Shown here: positions 45,301-53,680 of the stretch, one piece after another
How the letters are laid out: each line of letters starts with the position of its first letter
Numbering within the stretch: the stretch's first letter is position 1
NCBI GenBank assembly: GCA_025642075.2
Contig: JAODUO010000187.1
Span: 38,501 to 102,500 of the forward strand
Reading direction: 5' to 3'
Origin: Ridgeia piscesae
Taxonomy: Eukaryota; Annelida; Polychaeta; Sabellida; Siboglinidae
Length of the DNA: 64,000 nucleotides
Made by a program: the position numbers and the translations under genes
The notes under the pieces: model-generated
Database searches by the model: none
What the model saw: the letters and a program-made list of their open reading frames with translations, nothing else
What the model was told of the DNA's origin: nothing

Positions 45301-48149
45301 TGAAACAATTCTAAACTCACGGAGTTTGTGAGCGAGCTAGAGTGAGAGGAGGACCACACACACGCATTCACGCACACCACACACACACTCACACACCTTC
45401 CTGCGAGCTCCTTGTCCAGGTACTTGGCTGCGAGTCTCGCCCCATACACCTCCCCCTGGAGGGCGAGGATGTAGCGCTTCAGGTCGTCGTTGTCTCTCCT
45501 CAACTCCTTTAGCTCCGCCTCCAGTCGGGCTGTTCCCATCATCTCCTCCTTCCTCTTCCCCATCTCTTCCTCCTTAACATAGACAACCATTCATCCAAGT
45601 ATTCTTATTTATTTACTATTTTAATTAATAATATTATTATCAATTTAGTCATCCATTAATTTTAATTATTATTTTAATTAATCTATTGTTATTAGTTTAA
45701 TACATTGTACACTTGTGCTTATTTATGTAAGCTTGTGTATTTTAAGGGAATGTAATTCGTTTTTATTAGCATATTTCATCAAAGTAGTATTGTACAAGCG
45801 CATTTTTATATTACTTTAATTTTATCTGAATAACTATTGTAAAGTGCCCCAGAACAATTATTAATAAGTGAAATCAACGTCCATTCTTTTAAATAAACAC
45901 TGTGTATCTGTTCAGTTTCCCATTCACACAGTTGTGACAATGCAGTTGTGACACACTTCACTACATGAAACACAGAATTACCAGCTTTTTCTTGATCATG
46001 TCTGAGTCGGCGTCTGAGCCAGGCTTGGAGTGTAGCTGTAGCTGTGAGGCATGTAGCTGCAGCAGTAAATTGTGGCTCTCCTTCTCCATCACTGACTTTG
46101 CCGCGTCCACTTCACACAACTCTGTACGGAGGTCCACCACCTTGGCCTGGCACACAAAGTATAGCATAGGTCAACCCCCTTGGCGTGGCACACTAAGTAT
46201 AGCATAGGTCAACCACCTTGGCGTGGCACACTAAGTATAGCATAGGTCAACCACCTTGGCGTGGCACACAAAGTATAGCATAGGTCAACCACCTTGGCGT
46301 GGCACACTAAGTATAGCATAGGTCAACCACCTTGGCGTGGCACACTAAGTATAGCATAGGTCAACCCCCTTGGCGTGGCACACTAAGTATAGCATAGGTC
46401 AACCACCTTGGCGTGGCACACAAAGTATAGCATAGGTCAACCACCTTGGCGTGGCACACTAAGTATAGCATAGGTCAACCCCCTTGGCGTGGCACACAAA
46501 GTATAGCATAGGTCAACCCCCTTGGCGTGGCACACTAAGTATAGCATAGGTCAACCACCTTGGCGTGGCACACTAAGTATAGCATAGGTCAACCACCTTG
46601 GCCTGGCACACAAAGTATAGCGTAGGTCAACCACCTTGGCCTGGTACACAAAGTACAAAACTGCACACAAAATCTTCCACAGATGTAACTGAAATATACC
46701 CTGTGCTATGTAGTCAGCAGGTCCATCCATCGCCATTCGTGACGCATTCCTTGAATTTTGCCAACCATCTTCCACAGTGGCACAGTCTGTGTGACTTATA
46801 ATGAGCATGTCTGTCAGGGCAGTTACGTTAACCAACATCTGAATGTTTAAAATGCTGATAGCATGCACCCAGTGTTCATGCAACATAGTGATATTTTCAT
46901 GGAGACTGCAAGTAATAACAGCAAGTACATACAGTATTTCAATAAACCAACTTGTCTAACAATTAACTAACTTCCAATTTTATGAGAATGGCTTATCTAT
47001 AATATGATGCCACATATGCTCATCAGCCAGTCCACTATACTAATAGTACTAATATTTTTTAAATGCATCCACATTCCATAGGTTACTACTACTAGTAAAT
47101 AGTAGTATCATAACATTTATGGCAGTGGCTATACATACGTGAGCCGTACGTTTAGGCCACAGTCTAAAAGTATGGCATTCATTCTGTGCAAGCATATGCT
47201 TTTATTTTTGATTACATGAGCTGTACGTTTGTCTAAAGGTACGGCATTCGATAGGCGCATGATTTACAACTGTGAGCCTTATCTTTAGTAGCTGTCAGTT
47301 CCAAAAGTAAATGAGTTTCCCTGCACATGCATGTTTATATACATAAGCTCTACTGCCGTATCTTTAGCACTCAGATTTAAAAGTATGTCGGAAACATCGC
47401 TCTCTCCTGTCATCCCGCCGTATTGATGCAACAAGATTGACGCAACATGCGTGTGCAGAATTAAAAAACAGATGCGCGCACAAAATTTACGCTGCGCATC
47501 CTCACGTATTGTTAGGCCACATGTCTAAAGATACAGCTCACGTACGCGTACACTTCGAACATTTATTGCTACTTTACATTAGGATAATGTGTTGTATTTC
47601 TTAAGTCTAGACTCCACTGTCATTATAAATCCGGTAGTTGATTGTGCCAGTGCGACAATTCATTCATTCCTTCATCCTTGCCTCGGATTTCTAGTCGTGG
47701 ATAAATCTCTTACTTAATTCTTCTTCTTCTTCCGGGTTACCGCCTAGCCTCAACATGCGGGTGCTGATAATAGTGGACAATTGAGCATTTAATTAGAGTT
47801 ACGTAAAGGAGCTCATAAACAAAGAAATATAATGCTGCCCGACGAATCTGTGTTTGGTGCTACAAGTAACCCGACACTTATTTTAAGACGCCTTTTGTTG
47901 CAATGTTGATAAATATTAACGTTGAAGCCACACCTCCAATTTGCCATTTGACTCAAAAATCGTCTGCGCCTTGTGACAAAGTTGAGCGAACGCCGCACTC
48001 AACGCTGTCATTTTCTGTCGACCCTCATACGTGATTTCGCACTGATCAGGATCCACTTCTCCCAGCAGTAAATCCAAATCGACAAAGGCCTTATCGAACT
48101 CTTTTTCAAGAGTTTCCAACCATCGAAATGACAGTGTTGCTACTGCCAT
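36865..48149 (-). CDS. GOPC: GOPC/PIST orthologue, Golgi-associated PDZ and coiled-coil protein (nine exons, 481 aa)
   Basis: Minus-strand exons: 48149-47934, 46146-45982, 45572-45397, 45005-44843, 44198-44103, 43448-43284, 42866-42775, 42214-42032 and 37054-36865. All phases join, 1446 nt in total. The match to the GOPC family is clear throughout: [20 protein letters not shown] at the N-terminus, the coiled-coil region ([31 protein letters not shown], residues about 73-205), the invariant [20 protein letters not shown], and a PDZ domain (about 256-340) with carboxylate loop [10 protein letters not shown] and [14 protein letters not shown] family proteins act at the trans-Golgi, where the PDZ domain binds C-termini of membrane cargo and the coiled coil binds Golgi and Rab-effector partners. 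Exon 9 is inferred from the phase-2 donor CCAG|gtgaat and acceptor tttacag|TGACAC. Without it, translation would stop at 42028 after two codons of read-through. Confidence 0.93.
37130..37627 (+). mobile_element. LINE 3' end (C-terminal remnant plus tail)
   Basis: The frame at about 37140-37217 reads [17 protein letters not shown] then stops; SFKSxLKTHLFxxAF is a usual C-terminus of CR1/L2-type LINEs. It is followed by an AT-rich 3' region with a (TA)n tract at 37307-37360, the phrase tggtgctttacaaataaaaa and a terminal (ATT)n ending at 37627. It lies in intron 8 of GOPC, opposite in orientation to the gene. Confidence 0.6.
37819..39791. mobile_element. Non-autonomous hAT-like DNA transposon (outer), with 8-bp target duplications
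   Basis: The element spans 37827-39783. It begins CAGAGATGGAGTAATCGTAC and ends ACTCACTCCATCTCTG, an inverted repeat with the hAT-type CAGNG start. It is flanked on both sides by the identical 8-bp ATGGAATG (37819-37826 and 39784-39791), the target size of hAT elements. Sub-terminal regions are packed with gtaatcgtactcgagtac motifs. No transposase frame is present. It hosts a second element at 38434-39275. Located in intron 8 of GOPC. Confidence 0.85.
38426..39283. mobile_element. Non-autonomous hAT-like element (inner, nested)
   Basis: Element 38434-39275. Terminal inverted repeats CAGACATGGGGTCAAATACA and, at the far end, ATTTGACCCCATGTCTG. Flanks GTCCCATC (38426-38433) and GACCCATC (39276-39283) differ at one base of eight, consistent with an aged hAT target duplication. 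The interior is rich in CAAATAC / GTATTT and has no transposase. It sits inside the outer element, so it is the younger insertion. Confidence 0.82.
39905..40165. repeat. Imperfect GGAGATG-rich purine tract
   Basis: Irregular repeats of ggagatggg and gaatggag on the plus strand between the outer hAT element and the 60-bp array. Degenerate, with no fixed period. Confidence 0.7.
40170..42024. repeat. 60-bp minisatellite, about 31 copies, starting at a splice donor
   Basis: Unit tgttgacagttgtggtagga, ttggtcactacatggtctac, tagagtgtcatattgttcag. Units are almost identical; variants are gtt/gct, ctac/ctag and acc/act. Because 60 is a multiple of three, both strands show reading frames over 600 codons, which I treat as artefacts. 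On the minus strand the array begins about 10 bases inside intron 8 of GOPC, right after the exon 8 donor. Confidence 0.96.
42240..42545. repeat. Irregular GATCAGGGAGGTGTGTGT repeats with a (GT)n core
   Basis: About 14 imperfect units of gatcagg(g/t)(a/t)ggtgtgtgt around a pure GT run at about 42299-42325. It lies in intron 7 of GOPC, about 30 bases upstream (minus strand) of the exon 8 acceptor. Confidence 0.88.
42646..42756. repeat. 37 to 38-bp repeat, 3 copies
   Basis: Unit tttagtacagtttagcagta followed by tctattactaactgta. It starts about 20 bases beyond the GOPC exon 7 donor on the minus strand. Unlike other arrays in this gene it does not include exon sequence. Confidence 0.9.
43197..43304 (-). 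repeat. 42-bp triplication of the GOPC exon 6 donor
   Basis: On the minus strand the exon 6 end GTTGACGTCTTGTCACAACA G|gtatgtctgag is followed by a 21-base spacer and then the same boundary again. Donors lie after 43284, 43242 and 43197. The first two have identical CAACAG|gtatgtct; the third has an extra AAC and reads CAACAG|gtgtct. The intervening bases are open in the coding frame. Confidence 0.92.
43465..44100 (-). other. Intron 5 of GOPC
   Basis: Contains a short run of imperfect cacttgacagaagtgaacac copies at about 43565-43625 and otherwise AT-rich sequence. No exon or mobile element supported. Confidence 0.6.
44712..44842 (-). repeat. Decayed tandem copies of the GOPC exon 4 donor
   Basis: Four imperfect units of about 30-45 bp end in the real donor GGTCAT|gttagtacc at 44843. 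The other copies read TCATcttagtacc, TCATcttcatacc and TCAGcatactacc, so none keeps the donor GT. Confidence 0.6.
45580..45981 (-). other. Intron 2 of GOPC
   Basis: Very AT-rich (ATTATT, TTAATT blocks) and unique. Nothing recognisable. Confidence 0.6.
46137..46660 (-). repeat. 38-bp array, 14 copies, built from the GOPC exon 2 acceptor
   Basis: Minus-strand unit: intron end tgctatacttagtgtgcca plus exon start GCCAAGGTGGTTGACCTA. The first unit (46146) is the true acceptor gtgtgccag|GCCAAGG. In the eleven interior units the same position reads gtgccacGCCAAGG, so the AG has become AC. In the two most distal units (46598 and 46636) the AG is intact. Confidence 0.95.
46665..47933 (-). other. Intron 1 of GOPC beyond the array
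   Basis: Mixed AT-rich sequence. Short similar pieces around acgtacagctcatgta and gtctaaaggtacggc near 47140-47270 and 47510-47545 look like fragments of a small dispersed or inverted repeat. No exon supported. Confidence 0.4.
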
Positions 48150-48537
48150 GTTTCTATTCGATAATTATACCGACTTCTGTCAAACGAAATGATAGGCCTG
48201 TGCACTGTGTGCTGTGGCGGGGCTGTGACAGTGTGCTCAGGCATAAATACTAATATGAATACTTTGAATTGTCAAACAAGAGTTGTATCTAAATTATCTT
48301 TGGTGTTTTATTTATGTCGTCTCTGTCAAACAAGGCCGTGTCGTTTCGTGTTATTGCGTAGGCAGTTTAGCCGTAGGTACGAAACTTATTATTACACAAA
48401 GACAACATGTACACGTTGATCAACGTATAGAGGCTCCATCTCCCGGGTTATTTCTAAGAACTAGGCGTGGTCAGCTGATTACTATGGTTCCGTCAGGTGG
48501 CAACACCTTTGTACCCTTCGCACTTCTTGACTAGTTC

Positions 48538-48960
48538 AATTCAATTCAATAACTGTATTCCAGTCACAACAGGGCACATACAGCAAGTACATGTGATATT
48601 GAGGTCCATATGATGACATTAGGCAGACAATATGTACATAATGCTTTCTAATCCAATGCTGTGTATATTAGAAAAATGTATACAGTTGTACAGTCAAATA
48701 AAATGTTCACATATAAAACCTTGTTCCATGCAGTGTTTACGGATCCTGGAAGTGAATCTTAAGCTAGAAGTTAGAATGTCATTATAGTTAACAGAGCTAT
48801 CAAGTCTACACATAAATCTATACACCATATTCTTAATAACTGACTGGCAGCATTGTACATCAAACAGAGTGCATAGCAGGCTAGTACTTTCATATTTTGA
48901 CGTACCAATAAACAACTAAAAATATATATGCAATCTATTCAATGTGGATTTCTCGTAATT
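48538..48960 (-). mobile_element. Possible LINE 3' end on the minus strand
   Basis: The minus-strand frame ends RKHCMEQGFICEHF then stop, preceded by SSVNYNDILTSSLRFTSR; this has the look of a LINE C-terminus but I cannot name a family. The simple TTCAA run at about 48535-48550 would be its tail in minus orientation. It lies just upstream of the GOPC start. Confidence 0.4.
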
Positions 48961-49047
48961 TCACTACAGTTATACTCTATACATGGGTGAGCAATATGAA
49001 TGAGACAGCGTGAGCTTTACCTCTAGGGAGCATATACTAAATTTTCG

Positions 49048-49049
<2 letters not shown>

Positions 49050-49111
<62 letters not shown>

Positions 49112-49128
49112 ATGTATGATTATATATA

Positions 49129-49190
<62 letters not shown>
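49050..49190. repeat. (TA)n microsatellite with a short (GT) island
   Basis: TA dinucleotides interrupted by tgtgtgtgtatgtatgatta. It forms the left border of the outer LINE fragment. Confidence 0.96.
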
Positions 49191-49192
<2 letters not shown>

Positions 49193-49335
49193 AAAACAGA
49201 CACAGAGGAGGAGATGCAGAGAAGGTGGCTTGATTGGCAGATTGGGATGGAGAGCAAGGGACTAAAAGTCAACATCGAGAAAACGGAAGTGATGGTCAGC
49301 AGCAGGAGAGGAACAAAAGCAAACATCAAAGACAG

Positions 49336-52300
49336 TCAACTTCCTCTCCGTGCTGGTACCTTGTTGGTGGTGAGGAGGCTTGCGTGTCTCAAGGACTCTG
49401 GGAGCTATACCGGCGGGGGCTAGAGCCCCTGGCAGGTTTAACCAATCCGGGCAGGTCTCAGGGGAGGGACCAGACGAAACCCAGCACCTGGTCCTCCAGG
49501 TTGGGGGTTGGGCGTGGGGCTAACAACCCCACCCTATAAAATAAATTATGTTACGGAAACTACAACAATGGAAACTACTACAAGGGGCCCCATAGCAGAC
49601 TTGAGCCAGCCTGGCAGTATGACCACACCTGCTGAAAGCCTACACCAGGAAGGCAGGTGTGCGACAAATAGTTTGCTCGGGCCCAAAACTAAGATCAGCA
49701 TAGGGACATGGAATGTCCGTACAATGAACGAGGCCTCAAAGTTAGCACAAGTCATCCGTGAGATGAAAAGATACAGACTGGACATCCTAGGTGTTAGCGA
49801 GTGTCGATGGACTGGGTCCGGGCGACAGGTGAGCCATGATGGTTCAACCATACTATACTCAGGACATGAGGACACACACATCCGTGGTGTAGCCCTTGTA
49901 ATCTCCAAACAGAAGGCCAACACCTTGCTGGAATGGGAACCGATCAGCGATAGGATAATGAAAGCACGCTTCAACTCCAAACACTGCAAGCTTACAATCA
50001 TTCTGTGTTATGCCCCAACCAATGAATCTGACAAAGAGGACAAGGAAGACTGGTACGAGCAGCTGCAACAAGCAGCCGCCAAAGTGCCACAACATGACAT
50101 GCTACTGATCATCGGAGACATGAATGCCAAAGTTGGTTCTGATAACTCCAACTGCGAAAGAGCCATGGGCAAACATGGTTGTGGCGTGATGAATGACAAT
50201 GGTGAACGCTTTGTTGACTACTGCTTGAACAACAACTATGTAATTGGAGGTACCATCTTTGCACACCGGGACACCCACAAGCTCACCTGGAAATCACCTG
50301 ATGGTAGGACAAGCAATCAAATCGACCACATTATCATCAATGGAAAATGGCGTAGGTACCTTCAAGATGTGAGAGTTTGCCGTGGAGCTGACATTTATAG
50401 TGACCACTATTTGGTAACCGCACGCGTCAAGTTGAAGCTTCACAAAGTGGTACCAGAGAGTCAGCGACGTAAACAACTAGATGTCACAAGACTCGCATGC
50501 CCAGTCACCAAACAGGAGTTCGTTTTGGAGCTAAGAAACCGCTTCAATGCATTAACAGACACATCAGAGGAGACTGATCACGACACTACCAACAAGTGGG
50601 ACACCATCAAGAAGACCTATGTCGAAGTAGCTACCAAAGTCTTGGGCCACAAGAAGAAGAACCACAAGGAATGGCTAACACCAGAAACATGGAAAAAGAT
50701 TGAGGAGCGGAAACAACTCAAAATCAAGATGCTGAGCACCAAATCAGCGAGACTCCAACAACAAGTCCAAGAAGCATACAAAGGCAAAGACAAGGAAGTG
50801 AAGAAGAGTGCCTGGAATGACAAGAGGTCCTACGTAGAAGGGCTAGCAGCAGAAGCTGAGAGTGCTGCAGCAAGAGGTGAACTGAGCACTGTCTACAAGA
50901 TCACCAAGCGTCTCTGTGGTAACTACACTACTCACTCTGCCCCTGTGAAAGGCAAAGATGGCAGCACTATTACAACTGAACGTGAACAAGCTGATAGATG
51001 GGTTGAATATTTCTGTGATGTCCTGAACCACCCACAGCCAGATGAACCCGCCGACCCCCAACCAGTGCCAGATGACCTCAATATCGACACCCGTCCCCTA
51101 ACAGAAGCAGAAGTTAAAAATGCCATCAAAGCTATGAAGAGTGGAAAAGCCCCAGGCGTAGACTCCATTCATGCTGAAATGTTGAAGGCCGACCTCAAGA
51201 GTCCTGACTAACTTGTTCGACACCATTTGGGACAAAGAGACTATCCCAAGTGACTGGGGCAAAGGACTCATTATAAAGATCCCTAAGAAAGGCAACCTCC
51301 AAGTCTGTGACAATTGGCGAGAAATCACACTCTTGTCCATCCCCAGCAAAATCTTCTGTAGAATCCTTCTTGGAAGAATCGAGACAGCTATCGACAAGAA
51401 GCTGAGGCAAGAACAAGCGGGATTCCGGAAGAGAAGATCAGATCTTTGCATTGAGAAACATCATTAGAGCAGACTCTAGAATGGAACTGCCCACTGTATA
51501 TCAACTTCATTGATTTCAAAAAGGCCTTTGACAGTATCCACCATGACACTCTGTGGAAGATCCTAAGATCCTATGGAGTACCTCTAAAGATTGTTTCACT
51601 GATAGAGACGTTCTACAACCACTTTGAATGCAGTGTCATCCTCAATAATACATCGTCCGAGTGGTTCACAGTGAAATCGGGTGTTAGACAGGGATGTATC
51701 CTCTCGCCCATTCTCTTCTTGGTCGTCATCGACTGGGTTATGCGGAAAACTACATCAGATAAACCCAGGGGAATCCAGTGGACTCTCTTTTCCCAGTTAG
51801 AAGACCTCGCCTTTGCTGATGACCTTGCATTTCTATCAGTAAAACTTGACCATCTGCAGGAAAAAACTGATCGATTAGAGAGATATGCAAAGCAAACTGG
51901 GCTTATCATCAATACATCCAAGACACAAGTGATGAGCATCAACACCACACCAACCGCACCTGTTACCGTAAATGGTGAACCACTTGAGTTTGTACAGGAC
52001 TTTACTTACCTGGGTAGTCTCATCAGCAAAGACAATGGAGGCCAAAAAGACATCAAGGCAAGACTCGGTAAAGCCCGCTGTGCATTCGCCAAACTGCAGA
52101 ACATTTGGAAGTCTAACCAGTACACCACCAAAACGAAGATAAGACTTTACAACAGTAATGTGAAGTCCATCCTACTGTATGGCTCAGAGTGCTGGCGAGT
52201 GGTAAAAGGGGACATGGCCAAGATCGATGCGTTCCATAATAGATGCCTAAGAAAGATCTGCCGAATATTCTGGCCAAATAAAATTTGTAACGTGGACCTC

Positions 52301-52604
52301 TATAAGAAGACGAGTTGCAACAGTGCTGTCCTCGAAATCAAACGCAGACGACTAAGATGGCTAGGGCATGTTCTGCGAATGCCCCAAGACAGCATCCCCA
52401 AAGTGGCACTGAGATTGACACCACCTGGAAAAAGGAAACGAGGACGGCCAAGGATGACATGGCGACAATCAGTAATGGCCGAGCTGAAAGAGATGGGGCT
52501 GTCCTGGGGTGAGGTTCAGGCCTCAGCAAAAGACAGAACCTTGTGGCGAAGCATTGTTGTGGCCTTATGTCCCACTGGGGACGAAGAGGATAAGTAAGTA
52601 AGTA
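49336..52604 (+). mobile_element. Near full-length LINE (non-LTR retrotransposon, 3.27 kb) with 8-bp target duplication
   Basis: The insertion is bounded by AAAGACAG at 49328-49335 and 52605-52612. It has a 5' leader of about 230 bp, one long coding region, and a 3' tail of (TAAG)3. The organisation and length suit a compact single-ORF APE-type element (RTE-like in size). The clade cannot be fixed from sequence reading alone. Confidence 0.9.
49568..52597 (+). pseudogene. LINE polyprotein: AP endonuclease plus reverse transcriptase, frameshifted
   Basis: The N-terminal half is an exonuclease-endonuclease-phosphatase domain with GTWNVRTM, SECRWTG, IGDMNAKVG, DHIIINGKW and SDHYLV, so its catalytic residues look intact. 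The reverse transcriptase follows: KSGKAPGVDSIHAEM, NFIDFKKAFDSI, GVRQGCILSP and the catalytic FADDLAFLS. The C-terminal part has LYNSNVKSILLYGSE, RLRWLGHVLRMP and a basic RKRGRP segment. The frame breaks near 51200 (bases lost after LKADLK) and twice between about 51435 and 51470, so this copy cannot make the full protein. Only a few lesions suggest a fairly recent insertion. The protein would cut target DNA and copy its RNA in place. Confidence 0.88.
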
Positions 52605-53101
52605 AAAGACAGCCAAGGCACAAGCCTCAGACAGATGAATAAATTCAAATATTTAGGTGTCAACATCAGTGAAGAAGGAGGATCAGAGGAAGCAGCAAGA
52701 GCAAGAGTCAGTGCAGCGTGGGGCAAGTGGAGAGACCTATCCGGTGTTATCAGTGACAAGAAAATGCCAAGGAAACTAACGATCAAGCTCTACATGACTG
52801 TCATTAGACCTGTACTTCTGTATGGAGCAGACTTTTGGACAGTTAGAAAGAAGGAGGAATAGATTCTTGAGAAAACAGAGATGAGGATGTTGCGAAGAAT
52901 TAAAGGAGTAACCCTGAGAGACAAAGTAAAGAGTGTGGACATCAGAAAGGAGCTAGGAGTGAATAGTATACAAGAGAAAGTAAGAGAAATGAGACAACGC
53001 TGGTATGGACACATGCAGCGAATGGAAGAAAACAACGAAGTGAGAGCAGTTGTTGACATGAGAGTGCCAGGAAAAAGACAAAGGGGAGATGGATGCCAAG
53101 G

Positions 53102-53132
53102 ATATATATATTATATATATATTATATATATA

Positions 53133-53196
<64 letters not shown>
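53102..53196. repeat. (TA)n microsatellite
   Basis: Right border of the outer LINE fragment. TA run with a few ATATATTATA interruptions, ending in a short GT run. Confidence 0.96.
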
Positions 53197-53199
<3 letters not shown>

Positions 53200-53680
53200 G
53201 TGTGTGTGTATTTTAATTAAAAAACCATTTCTGGTTTTACGTTCAGAGAAACGAAGACAAAATAGGTTAGTCAGATTGGAGATACTCTATACATATCATG
53301 TCTCTTATCTCTCCTATTAACGGTCGATACAGATGTGAATCAAAGGTGTCGAAGTCATTTGCAGGTATTGATTATCAATGGTTAGTGGGGTTGAGTATGA
53401 GGATGGGAGGTAGAATAAGGTAGACAGATACTGCAGCCAGACAGGACACTGTACGAACGAGGAGACGGGAGCGACGGTGTACGTGGCCGGACAAGAACAG
53501 AGAGCATTTGGTGCTGCCGATGTCTTTCACGAACTTCATAGCTGCATCTCGCCATCAACCTGATCTGTTCGGAGCAACGCCAAGGCGAATGAAGAATATT
53601 AGTCTAAGTTCTGAGGACCTTGATTAATGACTGGCAAATGGACGGTGGATGGTTTGTGTATACAGTACCACGTCTTTGGT
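53200..53680. other. Unique spacer before the 51-bp satellite
   Basis: No exon or repeat recognised. Confidence 0.5.

Larger units (their letters stand above)
49191..53101 (+). mobile_element. Older LINE fragment (outer), split by a younger LINE
   Basis: Two pieces, 49191-49335 and 52613-53101. The left piece reads [15 protein letters not shown], the LINE motif just before the end of the reverse transcriptase. The right piece continues with NKFKYLGVNISEEGG, VIRPVLLYGADFWTV and RWYGHMQRMEE, the usual order of the domain C-terminal to it. Deleting 49336-52612 (one target copy plus the inner element) restores a continuous frame across AAAGACAG. An in-frame TAG at 52859 and lack of the upstream part show it is a dead, truncated copy. 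Both outer ends abut (TA)n tracts. Confidence 0.85.
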
